Positions 36,568 through 46,036 of a stretch of DNA of 47,341 nt are shown one piece after another. This stretch comes from a bacterium (GTDB taxonomy: Bacteria > Patescibacteriota > Minisyncoccia > UBA6257 > GWB1-50-10). The position numbers and the translations under genes were made by a program. The stretch spans positions 1 through 47,341 of the forward strand of contig JAKANQ010000004.1 of the NCBI GenBank assembly GCA_021812365.1, written 5' to 3'. The notes below the pieces were generated by a model. That model worked only from the letters and a program-made list of their open reading frames with translations. It ran no database searches and was not told where the DNA came from. Positions within the stretch are counted from its first letter, which is position 1, and every line of letters begins with the position of its first letter.

Positions 36568-37305
36568 ATGCAAGAAAAAAAGGGATACATATGGGCGGCT
36601 TCGGTGCTTGGGGTGGCGTTGATCGTAGGGCTTGGAATACTCGGCTATTTCATCGCCTCGAATCGCACCACTAATACGATAACCGTGACGGGGTCTTCAA
36701 AGATGCATGTGACCTCCGACCTCGCGAAGTGGGATGCGAATTTCACCTTGCGCGCGAATCTCACCAATCTGAAAGATATGCTTGAGAAGGCGAGCGCGAA
36801 TACCGACAAAATTCGCCAGTTCATCGTTGCGCGCGGCATTGATGCAAGCGCCATCACATTTCTTCCGATACAGACCGACCCCGTGTATGACATGGGAAAG
36901 GGCTATGGCGGTTCGCAGGACGTGATCGGATATAACGTGCGCCAGGAGGTGCGCGTGGAGAGCGGCGATATCGCGAAGATTGAAGACCTCGCGACGAATG
37001 CAAAGAGTTTGGTGGACCAGGGAATCGTGCCCGAGTATCAGCGCACCGATTATCTTTATACGAAACTTTCCGACCTTAGACCCCAATTATTCGCTGAGGC
37101 GACAAAGGACGCGCTTACGCGCGCAAAGGCGATTGCTGCGGGAACGGGTGTGCGCGTAGGAGCGCTCCGCAGCGCGAGGACGGGCGTGATACAGATTCTT
37201 GCACCGAACTCAACGGACATCGCGGACTACGGTGCATATGACCTTTCAACAAAAGAAAAGGACGCGAGTGCGACAGTGACCGTTTCGTTCGAGCTTCTTC
37301 CGTAA
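36568..37305 (+). CDS. SIMPL (DUF541) domain protein
   Basis: ITVTGSSKMHVTSDLAKWDANFTLRANL...VIGYNVRQEVRVESGDIAKIEDLATNAKSLVDQG. Confidence 0.85.
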   Translation: MQEKKGYIWAASVLGVALIVGLGILGYFIASNRTTNTITVTGSSKMHVTSDLAKWDANFTLRANLTNLKDMLEKASANTDKIRQFIVARGIDASAITFLPIQTDPVYDMGKGYGGSQDVIGYNVRQEVRVESGDIAKIEDLATNAKSLVDQGIVPEYQRTDYLYTKLSDLRPQLFAEATKDALTRAKAIAAGTGVRVGALRSARTGVIQILAPNSTDIADYGAYDLSTKEKDASATVTVSFELLP

Positions 37306-37310
37306 AAAAA

Positions 37311-37337
37311 GCCCCCGCATTGTGCGGGGGTTTTGTG
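37311..37337. terminator. Terminator between converging genes
   Basis: aaaaaaagcccccgcattgtgcgggggttttgtg. Confidence 0.85.
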
Positions 37338-37340
37338 TTT

Positions 37341-37976
37341 CTATTCTTCCGAAATATCCACTTCCGGCTTTCCCGGAAGTTCGTGGCACGTATGGCAGCG
37401 AGCCTGATACGATTCCTTGCCGCCGACCTGCACCTGATCAGCGCTGTAATGCGCGGGCAGACCGTCGATAAGGCGTTGGGGCAGATGCGCGGGCTTGCCG
37501 CACAGTGCGCAGTACGAATGGAGCAGCGTCACGTTGTGCATGCCATCGCAGAGGCCGATGAGCGAGAGTGTTGAGCCGAAAGGCTCGCCACGAAAGTCGA
37601 GGCGTAGACCCGCGCAGATGACGTCGTACCCGAGCTCAAGGAGTCTGTCCACCACGAGGTAGATGCGGGACTTCTGCGAAAAAAACTGAATCTCGTCGAT
37701 GGCAATAATGTCGGGAAGTTCGTCTTCCTTAATTTCATAGTTAACCGCATCAAAAATGCGGCGCGCATTATCTGCCGGCACTTCAATGGCCGGCATTACG
37801 CGCCCGTGAAAATTCTTGAGTTGGCATCTACCACTTCGCGTATCAATGGTGGGCTTCAATACCAGCACATGTTTTCGTCCATGCTTTCGCATGATGTCGA
37901 TTCGGTTCATGAGCTCGGTTGTTTTGCCTGCGAACATATTGCCCATAATAAGATGAAGCGTTCCTCGAGTTGCCAT
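37341..37976 (-). CDS. tdk: Thymidine kinase
   Basis: LHLIMGNMFAGKTTELMNRIDIMRKHGRKHVLVLKPTIDTRSG; DIIAIDEIQFFSQ. Confidence 0.93.
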   Translation of the reverse strand: MATRGTLHLIMGNMFAGKTTELMNRIDIMRKHGRKHVLVLKPTIDTRSGRCQLKNFHGRVMPAIEVPADNARRIFDAVNYEIKEDELPDIIAIDEIQFFSQKSRIYLVVDRLLELGYDVICAGLRLDFRGEPFGSTLSLIGLCDGMHNVTLLHSYCALCGKPAHLPQRLIDGLPAHYSADQVQVGGKESYQARCHTCHELPGKPEVDISEE

Positions 37977-38096
37977 GAATCCTCCTTATGGATCTGTGTT
38001 TGATTCGTTGTTAAAAAACTACCTTCATAAAAGCATAAACGGCATGTTTTGCAAATAACCAATTGGAGATATAGCATTACGGTATCGAGAGAACGT

Positions 38097-39299
38097 ATGA
38101 AAAAGATATATTCGCATATTCCCGAGAACCCGGGCGTCTACTTCATGAAGGATGCCAAAGGAACCATTCTCTATATAGGAAAGGCGGGCAATTTGAAACG
38201 GAGAGTTTCGAGCTATTTTTTGCGCCCGCATGACGCGCGCATTCAGAAACTGGTGAGTCTTATAAAAGCGATTGATTACCGAGAGACCGACAGCGCGCTT
38301 GAGGCGCTTATCTTGGAGTCCGCACTCATCAAGAAATACCAGCCACAATTCAATATTCGAGAAAAAGATGATAAGAGCTTCCTCTATGTGGTCATTACCG
38401 ATGAGGAATATCCGCGCGTCCTTTTGGCTCGCGGAAAGGAGGTGTTGGAAGGGAAGTACAAAAAGACGTTTGGTCCCTTCGTGGTCGCGTCCAATGTGCG
38501 CGAGGCATTGCGTATCTTGCGGAAACTGTTTCCGTGGCACACGCATGACCCCGAGAAGATAGGCACCTATAAGCGCCCCTGCTTCGATTATGAGGTTGGC
38601 ATCTGTCCCGGCGTGTGCGTGGGCGCGATAGGCAAGAAGGAGTATGCGAAGACTATCAAGAATCTCGCACTTTTCTTCGAGGGGAAAAAGGACAAGATTC
38701 TCATCTCACTTAGAAAGGATATGAGTGCTGCGAGCAAAAAACAGGAATACGAAAAAGCGGAATCGATAAAGAGGAAGATATTCGCATTGCAACATATTCA
38801 GGATACCGCGCTCATCAGCGATGATGAGATAGTGTCGCTTACGGGACGCAACGCGCGCGCGATACGCATAGAGGGATATGACATCTCGAACATTTCCGGC
38901 GTTTCCGCGGTGGGGTCCATGGTGGTGTTCGTGAATGGGGTGCCCGATAAGAATGAGTACAGGAAGTTCAAGATTCGAACGGTGGAAGGTCCGAACGATA
39001 TCGCAATGCTGCGCGAGGTGCTTACGCGAAGATTCGACAATAAATGGACCTTGCCTGACCTTCTCTTGATAGATGGTGGAAAGGGACAGGTGAATGTGGC
39101 AAATGAAGTGCTCAATGAACTTGGATTCACAATTCCCGTGGTGGGACTCGCAAAAGGTGCGGAACGAAAGAGAAATGACCTTATAGGAACACTTCCTTCG
39201 GGAATAGAGCTTAGTACTCTCATCAAGGTTCGCGATGAGGCGCACCGATTCGCGGTCGCATATCATAAAAAGGTTCGTAGCGGTGCCTTCTTTAAATAA
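38097..39299 (+). CDS. uvrC: Short UvrC-family excinuclease subunit (GIY-YIG, UVR motif, RNase H-like domain; no C-terminal HhH)
   Basis: IPENPGVYFMKDAKGTILYIGKAGNLKRRVSSYF; EYEKAESIKRKIFAL; IEGYDISNISGVSAVGSMVVFVNG; LLLIDGGKGQVN; RDEAHRFAVAYHKK; ends at 401 aa. Confidence 0.9.
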   Translation: MKKIYSHIPENPGVYFMKDAKGTILYIGKAGNLKRRVSSYFLRPHDARIQKLVSLIKAIDYRETDSALEALILESALIKKYQPQFNIREKDDKSFLYVVITDEEYPRVLLARGKEVLEGKYKKTFGPFVVASNVREALRILRKLFPWHTHDPEKIGTYKRPCFDYEVGICPGVCVGAIGKKEYAKTIKNLALFFEGKKDKILISLRKDMSAASKKQEYEKAESIKRKIFALQHIQDTALISDDEIVSLTGRNARAIRIEGYDISNISGVSAVGSMVVFVNGVPDKNEYRKFKIRTVEGPNDIAMLREVLTRRFDNKWTLPDLLLIDGGKGQVNVANEVLNELGFTIPVVGLAKGAERKRNDLIGTLPSGIELSTLIKVRDEAHRFAVAYHKKVRSGAFFK

Positions 39300-39314
39300 T
39301 CTATAATAAGTCTA

Positions 39315-40163
39315 ATGCCCAAAACGGATGTACTGATAGGAGCTCATGTTTCAGGTGGAATCGCCGATTGTATCGATGGTGCGGAAGCTATTGGCGCACG
39401 AACCATTCAGATCTTCGGCGCGTCTCCGAGAATGTGGCGTACGAAGATGCCGAGCGAGCGTGAGGTTTCAGAATACAAGAAAAAGCTCAATGCGAGCTCC
39501 GTGCAGTCGGTCTACCTGCATGCGGCATATTTGGTGAATCTTGCGAGCTCGTCCGCGGATATCTATGCCTTCTCTGCGCAAAGTCTCGCGGATCATTTGA
39601 AGATTGCGGAGATGCTCGGTGCGGAGGGCGTCATCTTTCACCTCGGTTCCTCAAAAGGAGGTGAGAGAGATGAGGCGTTCACAAAGGAAGTTGCGGCGAT
39701 AAAGAAGATACTTCAATTAGTTCCCGGAAAGGCGAGTCTTATTATGGAAAATGCCGCGGGGGGCGGAGATAAGATAGGCGCTACCATTGCGGACATCGCC
39801 CGTCTTTTTCGCGAAGTGAAGTCGTCACGGTTGAAGGTCTGCTATGATACCGCGCACGGGTTTGAAGCGGGTCTCGTCCAGTCGTACACCAAAGAAAGTG
39901 TGAAGAAGCTTTTTGATGAATTTGATAAGGAAATCGGTCTGAAGCATCTCGTCGCGATACACGCAAATGATTCGAAGACGGAGGCGGGTTCGAATCATGA
40001 TAAGCATGAGAACATCGGCGAGGGATATATCGGCCTTGATGGGTTCAAGGCGCTCGCGGGCGATGTGCGATTGCATGACAAGGCGTGGCTTCTTGAGGTC
40101 CCCGGATTCGATGAGATGGGGCCCGATAAGAAGAACATCGAGATCTTGAAATCTTGTTTTTAA
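39315..40163 (+). CDS. nfo: Endonuclease IV (AP endonuclease)
   Basis: IGAHVSGGIADCIDGAEAIGARTIQIFGASPRMW; LIMENAAGGGDKIGAT; VCYDTAHGFEAG; HANDSKTEAGSNHDKHENIGEGYIG. Confidence 0.95.
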   Translation: MPKTDVLIGAHVSGGIADCIDGAEAIGARTIQIFGASPRMWRTKMPSEREVSEYKKKLNASSVQSVYLHAAYLVNLASSSADIYAFSAQSLADHLKIAEMLGAEGVIFHLGSSKGGERDEAFTKEVAAIKKILQLVPGKASLIMENAAGGGDKIGATIADIARLFREVKSSRLKVCYDTAHGFEAGLVQSYTKESVKKLFDEFDKEIGLKHLVAIHANDSKTEAGSNHDKHENIGEGYIGLDGFKALAGDVRLHDKAWLLEVPGFDEMGPDKKNIEILKSCF

Positions 40164-40498
40164 TGATGAGATTGCTGAATAAGACGAAACATATCGTGCT
40201 TGCGGAAGATATACGCACGGCCGAAACACTCGCGGAAAAAGCGAAGGGACTTTTGGGGAAGGAGCAGCCTGAAGCCCTCTATCTTGAAACGCGGTTTGGG
40301 ATTCATACGTTCGGGATGAAGTTTTCCATTGATTGCGCGGTTCTTGATGATTCGTTCGCGGTAAGGGCTCTGCGAACACGCATGCATCCGAACAGGATGT
40401 TCTTTTGGAATCCTCGATTTTCCCGTGTGGTAGAGTTGCCCGAGGGCACGCTTTCTCACACGGGAACGGCGATTGGCGATATATTGGCGCTTGAATGA
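40163..40498 (+). CDS. DUF192 family protein
   Basis: [50 protein letters not shown]. Confidence 0.88.
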   Translation: MMRLLNKTKHIVLAEDIRTAETLAEKAKGLLGKEQPEALYLETRFGIHTFGMKFSIDCAVLDDSFAVRALRTRMHPNRMFFWNPRFSRVVELPEGTLSHTGTAIGDILALE

Positions 40499-40520
40499 GC
40501 GTTATGATATTATTTTTCGC

Positions 40521-41024
40521 ATGGAAATAAATAAGGATGGGAAAGTATTTATTGGGCTCATCGTCGTTCTTATAGTCGCCATTGTCGGTGTGGTGTATAA
40601 GATAACGAAGCCTTCCTCGGGTTCTCCGGTAAGCGTCACGTCGAATAATAATCAACCTATAACTATGAACGTCACAACACAGCCGGTTTCATCAAATGAC
40701 GGTTTGCAGATAACGGATGAGGTGGTAGGAACGGGAGCGGAAGCGGTCGCGGGAAAGAAGGTCACCGTGCACTATGTCGGCACTTTGACCGACGGAAAGA
40801 AGTTCGACAGTTCTTGGGACAGGGGCACTCCGTTCACCTTCGATCTTGGCGCAGGCCAGGTCATCAAGGGATGGGATGAAGGAGTTTCGGGAATGAAGGT
40901 CGGCGGAAAGAGAAAATTGGTGATTCCTCCCGCGCTTGCATACGGCAATCGTGAGGCGGGAAATGGTTTAATTCCCGCGAATTCAACACTCGTCTTCGAG
41001 ATTGAATTGCTCAATGTGCAATAA
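40521..41024 (+). CDS. Membrane-anchored FKBP-type peptidyl-prolyl cis-trans isomerase
   Basis: [62 protein letters not shown]. Confidence 0.95.
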   Translation: MEINKDGKVFIGLIVVLIVAIVGVVYKITKPSSGSPVSVTSNNNQPITMNVTTQPVSSNDGLQITDEVVGTGAEAVAGKKVTVHYVGTLTDGKKFDSSWDRGTPFTFDLGAGQVIKGWDEGVSGMKVGGKRKLVIPPALAYGNREAGNGLIPANSTLVFEIELLNVQ

Positions 41025-41040
41025 TCTTTTTGCATCAATG

Positions 41041-41071
41041 AAAAACACCCGTGCATCACGGGTGTTTTTTT
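41041..41071 (+). terminator. Rho-independent terminator
   Basis: aaaaacacccgtgcatcacgggtgttttttt. Confidence 0.85.
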
Positions 41072-41107
41072 ATGCAAGCTAGTAATGAGGTATACTTAGA
41101 CTATTAT

Positions 41108-42751
41108 ATGGGAGAAGAAGAATTAAAGAAGGTTATACAAGGGGATGTGCTCATTGATGACACAACGCGTGCTCACTATAGCCGTGATGCGAGTATTTTT
41201 GAGGTAACGCCTTCTTTCGTGGTATTTCCCAAAGATGCGGAAGACGTGAAGCATCTGGTGAAGCTTGTGAGTGAGGCGAAGGGGAGGGGCGATGATGTTT
41301 CGCTCACCGCGCGTTCCGCGGGGACCGATATGGGTGGAGGGCCTCTCACCGAGTCCATCGTCATGGACTTCACGAAATATTTTAAGAAGACTTCCGATGT
41401 AAGTGTGAAGAATAATGAGGGATATATTACTTCCGAACCTGGCGTATTCTATCGTGATTTTGAAAAGAAAACGTTGGAAAGCGGATATCTTCTTCCTTCG
41501 TATCCCGCCTCGCGCAGTTTGTGCGCTATAGGCGGCATTGTGGCAAATGATTCGGGGGGTGAGAAGACGCTTAAATACGGGAAGACGCACGATTACGTGG
41601 AACGGTTAAATGTGGTTCTCTCGGATGGCGAGCTTCATGAGATAAAAGCGCTCACTCCTCAAGAATTGGCGGAGAAGGAGCAATTACACACATTTGAGGG
41701 CGAGGTCTATCGCAAAATGCATGCGTTGCTTGAAACGAACTATGATGCGGTCCATGCCGCAAAACCGAACGTGTCGAAAAATTCGGCGGGGTATGACCTA
41801 TGGAATGTGTGGGATAGAAAGCGATTTGATCTTACAAAATTATTCGTGGGATCGCAGGGCACGCTTGGCATCGTTACGGAGGCGGAATTTCGTTTGGTGA
41901 AGACAAAGCCATATTCGGGAATGCTCGTGGTCTTTTTGAAAGATTTCAATTCCATCATACCTGTAGTGAAGGAGGTGTTGCCATTCAAACCTTCAAGCTT
42001 TGAATCATTTGATGACAAGACATTCAAACTTGCGCTCAAATTCTTATGGGGCTTCATAACAATATTGGCAAAGAATCCATTCTCGCTTGCATTCTCATTC
42101 TTGCCTGAGTTTTTCCTTGTGCTTACCAAAGGAATGCCGAAGCTTATCCTTCTTGTTGAATTTGAGGAAGATACCGAGGAGGCGGTCATTGAAAAGATAG
42201 ATGGGCTCAAGAAAAAACTTGAACCGCTCCACCTTACCATGCGCGTCGCGAAGACAAGGGAAGAGTCGGATAAATATTGGGCGATACGCCGCGAGAGCTT
42301 CAATCTGTTACGCCAGCGCGTGAAGGGGATGCAAGCGGCGGCTTTCGTCGATGACATCATCGTGCGTCCCGAATTCATTCCCGAATTCTTGCCGAAGCTC
42401 TATCAGATACTTGATAAGTATGAGTTCTTCTCCACGGTTGCGGGACATATGGGCGATGGAAACTTCCACATCATTCCGCTTCTCAAGCTTGCGAATGAAT
42501 CCGACCGAATGAAGATTCATCCCGCGATGGATGAGGTCTATACGTTGGTCTTAAGCTATGGGGGATCCATCACCGCAGAACATAACGACGGGCTTATTCG
42601 AAGTCCGTATCTCACGCAGATGTTCGGAGAAAAGATTACGAATTTATTTGCAGAGGTGAAGACCATCTTCGATCCCAATGGCATCTTCAACCCGAGAAAG
42701 AAAGTGGGAGCGAGCATCGAGTATGCGATGGCGCATATAAAGAAAAGCTAA
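41108..42751 (+). CDS. FAD-linked oxidase (GlcD/D-lactate dehydrogenase family)
   Basis: LTARSAGTDMGGGPLTESIVMDFTKYFKK; GGIVANDSGGEKTLKYGKTHDYV; GSQGTLGIVTEAEFRLV; HMGDGNFHIIPLL. Confidence 0.9.
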   Translation: MGEEELKKVIQGDVLIDDTTRAHYSRDASIFEVTPSFVVFPKDAEDVKHLVKLVSEAKGRGDDVSLTARSAGTDMGGGPLTESIVMDFTKYFKKTSDVSVKNNEGYITSEPGVFYRDFEKKTLESGYLLPSYPASRSLCAIGGIVANDSGGEKTLKYGKTHDYVERLNVVLSDGELHEIKALTPQELAEKEQLHTFEGEVYRKMHALLETNYDAVHAAKPNVSKNSAGYDLWNVWDRKRFDLTKLFVGSQGTLGIVTEAEFRLVKTKPYSGMLVVFLKDFNSIIPVVKEVLPFKPSSFESFDDKTFKLALKFLWGFITILAKNPFSLAFSFLPEFFLVLTKGMPKLILLVEFEEDTEEAVIEKIDGLKKKLEPLHLTMRVAKTREESDKYWAIRRESFNLLRQRVKGMQAAAFVDDIIVRPEFIPEFLPKLYQILDKYEFFSTVAGHMGDGNFHIIPLLKLANESDRMKIHPAMDEVYTLVLSYGGSITAEHNDGLIRSPYLTQMFGEKITNLFAEVKTIFDPNGIFNPRKKVGASIEYAMAHIKKS

Positions 42752-42760
42752 CGAAAGTAC

Positions 42761-42784
42761 AAAAAGCCCCGCATGTGCGGGGCT
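42761..42784 (-). terminator. Rho-independent terminator (minus orientation)
   Basis: Minus strand: agccccgcacatgcggggctttttg. Confidence 0.7.
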
Positions 42785-42788
42785 TACG

Positions 42789-43082
42789 CTATAAACGCTG
42801 AGGAGGAATGACGTGAAAGTTATTCTGAATGAGTACCGTATTACTTCCTGTGTATCGTTCGCCTTTCCAGATAAGAGTGAGGCCATCGCGAAAGACGTGG
42901 ATGACATCCATTCCAATCTCCGTCTTGAGAAGAAACAGATTCATGCGTCCGCTTTTTTCAAGGATTGCCTCATGCGTGTGGACGAACGTATACAAGCTGT
43001 AAAAATTCATGAAGCAGCACTCCTTCATCTTCTCAGCTGTCGCATTGGCAACACACTCAAATCTGATGGTACCGCCGTTCAT
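42789..43082 (-). CDS. Small hypothetical protein
   Basis: MNGGTIRFECVANATAEKMKECCFMNFYSLYTFVHTHEAILEKSGRMNLFLLKTEIGMDVIHVFRDG; SD ggagg 5 nt before ATG; codon usage matches neighbours; minus-oriented terminator follows. Confidence 0.6.
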   Translation of the reverse strand: MNGGTIRFECVANATAEKMKECCFMNFYSLYTFVHTHEAILEKSGRMNLFLLKTEIGMDVIHVFRDGLTLIWKGERYTGSNTVLIQNNFHVIPPQRL

Positions 43083-43164
43083 CGTTGCCTCCACTATATG
43101 AAGTTCTTTGTGCATAGTGGCACAAAACAAGGGGAGCGTCAAAAGAAAGGAGGTGGAGTATTCG

Positions 43165-43193
43165 TTGACAAACGTCAATTTATGTGATAAAAT
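43165..43193 (+). promoter_or_regulatory. Putative sigma70-type promoter; -35 lies in inverted repeat ttgac-aaac-gtcaa
   Basis: TTGACA - 17 nt - TAAAAT. Confidence 0.7.
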
Positions 43194-43282
43194 ACGTTTG
43201 TTCGTAATGAACATTAACAACTGAGCAATCGTGCTCATTTTCCCACTTTTCACGCGACGTGTTCGCGGTATGGAGGAAGTAC

Positions 43283-43723
43283 ATGGGAAGCATGGTAAGT
43301 GTTGCCGAGCAGTGCGGCATTCATCCCTACAGTGAGGGAGCACTCACTGTCGTGCGCCATAGGCGGAATCCGATTGAGTCTTGGAATCCTCGGCGCGTAC
43401 AGTCCTACTACACGCAATCCCAATCCGACAGCCGACTCGTGAGCGGCCACAAGCTGTGGAAGGAACTCGATGGGATGAACAATCTGAACATCGAGGTCTT
43501 CAACTGGTTCTGGAGCAACAAGTTCTTCTTTCCGCTCGAGTGGTGTGAGCGCAAGAACGGGAAGCCTGTCTTCGTCTTCTTCTGGGGAACGATTCTTCTG
43601 ACCTCGGATGGCAAACCGTGCGTGGCCTGCCTGTGGCGCGAGCCCAATGGTCTCCGGCGCGGCTACCGCCTCCTGGATTCCATGTTCGATGCCAACAGCC
43701 CGGCGGCTCAGTACACGTTCTAA
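43283..43723 (+). CDS. Small hypothetical protein
   Basis: ATG 43283 after ggagg; 146 aa; own promoter and terminator. Confidence 0.75.
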   Translation: MGSMVSVAEQCGIHPYSEGALTVVRHRRNPIESWNPRRVQSYYTQSQSDSRLVSGHKLWKELDGMNNLNIEVFNWFWSNKFFFPLEWCERKNGKPVFVFFWGTILLTSDGKPCVACLWREPNGLRRGYRLLDSMFDANSPAAQYTF

Positions 43724-43728
43724 TCATC

Positions 43729-43769
43729 AGCCCTCTACGAAATACGTTTCGTAGAGGGCTCTTTCTTTA
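43729..43769 (+). terminator. Rho-independent terminator, 14-bp stem
   Basis: agccctctacgaaatacgtttcgtagagggctctttcttt. Confidence 0.9.
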
Positions 43770-43822
43770 CTTAATTGTTTTTTTATTGTACATTAATGCG
43801 ACTCTCACTAGGAGGAGGAATC

Positions 43823-45055
43823 ATGTTTGAAATAGTAAAGAACGATACAAAGACAAGAGCGAGAGTAGGCACTTTAACAGTTCCGCATGGCGGAAAACTT
43901 CTTACTCCCGCGTTCACCATGGTCGGCACTCGCGCGAAAGTGATTTCGCTCGAACCGAACGACCTCGTGCGCACGAATACGGGCATCGTCATTTCCAATA
44001 CGTACCATCTTTGGAGAGGGCTCGGAGAAAGACTTCCCGAGTTCAAAGGGCTCCATACGGTGATGGGATACGATGGAGTGATCGCGACCGATTCGGGCGG
44101 TTTCCAGGTGTTCTCACTTGGATTCGGCCGTGAGCACGAAGTTTCAAAAATAGGATTTTTTCCCGAGGAGGAAAAGACGCCGGGATTTCTTTCGGACCTT
44201 TTCCTTCAGATTCGCATCTGGCTCGGCATCAAGCATTCGCGCAATTCAGTGCGCGTGATGCCTTGGGGCGCGTATTTCAAGGATGAGAATTACGGCGATG
44301 AGCGATCGGTCTTTTTGAACGCAACGAAATCGATAATGCTTCAAGAAAAACTTGGCGCTGATATCATTTTGGCATTCGATGAGTGCACCTCTCCGCGTCA
44401 CGGACGGCATTACACGAAGTGGGCGATGAAGCGCACTCACCGATGGGCGAAGAAGTGCCTTGCGGTGAAATCAAATCCGAATCAGCTCCTGTTCGGCATC
44501 GTGCAGGGCGGCGCGTTCGAAGATCTGCGCAAGGAAAGCGCGCGCACGATAGGCAGCATGCCGTTCGACGGATTCGCGATAGGAGGCTCGCTCGGTAATT
44601 CGAAGGAGGATATGTACCGTGTGCTTGAATGGAGCATGCCGTATCTTCCCGACGAGAAGCCGCGCCATCTTTTAGGCATTGGTCAGATTCGCGATATCTT
44701 TGAAGGTGTCGAACGCGGCATTGATACGTTTGATTGCGTCATCCCAACGCGTGAAGCGCGCCACGGCGCGATTTGGACATACGACGGGCGATACGACGTG
44801 ACCAAGGGCGCGAACAAGAATGCGGATGTTCCGCTCGCTCCCGATTGCGCGTGTCCCGCCTGCGCTTCTGGCATCACTCGCGCGAAACTTCACGAGCTCT
44901 TTAAGAATAAGGACAGGGAAGCGGGCAAGCTTGCCACGCTCCACAACGTCTATTTTTTCAACGACCTCATGAAGAGCATTCGGCAGGCGATCATGGAAGA
45001 CAGGTTTTCGGAATACAAGGAAGCCGCGCTCTCGCGCATCGAAAAGAAGAAGTAA
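43823..45055 (+). CDS. tgt: tRNA-guanine transglycosylase family protein
   Basis: TPAFTMVGTRAKVISLEPNDLVRTNTGIVISNTYHLWRGLG; ATDSGGFQVFSLG; ADIILAFDECTSP; FDCVIPTREARHGAIWT; CACPAC...LHNVYF. Confidence 0.93.
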   Translation: MFEIVKNDTKTRARVGTLTVPHGGKLLTPAFTMVGTRAKVISLEPNDLVRTNTGIVISNTYHLWRGLGERLPEFKGLHTVMGYDGVIATDSGGFQVFSLGFGREHEVSKIGFFPEEEKTPGFLSDLFLQIRIWLGIKHSRNSVRVMPWGAYFKDENYGDERSVFLNATKSIMLQEKLGADIILAFDECTSPRHGRHYTKWAMKRTHRWAKKCLAVKSNPNQLLFGIVQGGAFEDLRKESARTIGSMPFDGFAIGGSLGNSKEDMYRVLEWSMPYLPDEKPRHLLGIGQIRDIFEGVERGIDTFDCVIPTREARHGAIWTYDGRYDVTKGANKNADVPLAPDCACPACASGITRAKLHELFKNKDREAGKLATLHNVYFFNDLMKSIRQAIMEDRFSEYKEAALSRIEKKK

Positions 45056-45060
45056 CATAC

Positions 45061-45086
45061 GCCCCCGCACTCGCGGGGGTTTTTCT
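45061..45086 (+). terminator. Rho-independent terminator
   Basis: gcccccgcactcgcgggggtttttct. Confidence 0.85.
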
Positions 45087-45101
45087 TGTCGTTACGGTAT
45101 A

Positions 45102-45956
45102 ATGAAATCAATGAAACGATTTCTCGCAGCCATCCCCGTGTTGATCTTCGCGTTTGCCGGCACCGCGCATGCGAATGCAACCGTAACCGTCTCCAGTTTT
45201 TCTCCTTACCAAGGCGATACCGTCTTAGTCATGTTCCGCAATAGCGCGCATCCGGTTTCCGGCTCGTTTTTGGGGCGTTCGCTTTCGTTCTTCACCTATC
45301 ACAACGCATCAAGCACCATTCTTCCCATATCCGCACTGCAAAAGGCGGGGAAGTATTCTCTTGTCATACGATTGAGCAACGGCGAGACGTACAAACACAT
45401 CGTAACGGTGCGCACGAAGAAGTTTGTGAAGGTGGTGCTCGGTATTCCGAAGGAATTGGGGCTCACCACAAGCGGACTGCTCACGAAACTCGGCGAACAG
45501 AAAGCAAGCATTGACGATGTGGTGAAACATGTGACTTCACGCGTATATTTTGACAGATCATTCGGGCTGCCGCTCTATGACAATTCAAAGATAAGTACCA
45601 CATTCGGTTCGATTCGTGAGACGGGCAATTCACTCATCCATCATTGGGGCATCGACCTTGCGGGGAAGGAGGGGTCCGCAGTCGGCTCGATGAGCGGGGG
45701 CGTGGTGAAGAGTACCTACACCGATTCGGTATATGGCAACGTGGTCATTGTGGACCATGGTGAGGGAATCTATTCGCTCTATCTCCATCTGCAGAAGATT
45801 TTGGTGAAGGAAGGGGAGAAGGTAGAGCGTGGACACGTGGTCGGTCTTTTGGGACACACGGGGTACGCGACCGGTCCACACCTTCATCTCTCCATGAAAA
45901 TAGATTCCATTCCTGTTGACCCCGTCCAGTTCGTGGCATTGTTCAAAAAATATTGA
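45102..45956 (+). CDS. Secreted M23-family metallopeptidase
   Basis: HHWGIDLAGKEGSAVGSMSGGVVKSTYTDSVYGNVVIVDHGEGIYSLYLHLQKILVKEGEKVERGHVVGLLGHTGYATGPHLHLSMK. Confidence 0.95.
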   Translation: MKSMKRFLAAIPVLIFAFAGTAHANATVTVSSFSPYQGDTVLVMFRNSAHPVSGSFLGRSLSFFTYHNASSTILPISALQKAGKYSLVIRLSNGETYKHIVTVRTKKFVKVVLGIPKELGLTTSGLLTKLGEQKASIDDVVKHVTSRVYFDRSFGLPLYDNSKISTTFGSIRETGNSLIHHWGIDLAGKEGSAVGSMSGGVVKSTYTDSVYGNVVIVDHGEGIYSLYLHLQKILVKEGEKVERGHVVGLLGHTGYATGPHLHLSMKIDSIPVDPVQFVALFKKY

Positions 45957-45981
45957 CGATAGATTGTTTTTATAGTATTTT
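45953..45981 (+). promoter_or_regulatory. Putative promoter
   Basis: TTGACG - 17 nt - TATTTT. Confidence 0.6.
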
Positions 45982-46036
45982 ATTTTCAGCTTTTTAACAG
46001 GTTCAAGTGTGAACCATTGCTGCCTAAGGAGGGCAC

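Noticed and set aside
39825-40655. 276-aa minus-strand ORF
   Set aside because: Antisense to nfo and the DUF192 gene; low-complexity antisense composition.
42813-43187. Plus-strand ORF with GTG start and aggagg SD
   Set aside because: Overlaps the minus-strand ORF 42789..43082, which has better codon usage and a minus-oriented terminator; its 3' end also runs into the 43165 promoter. Kept as an alternative in the findings.
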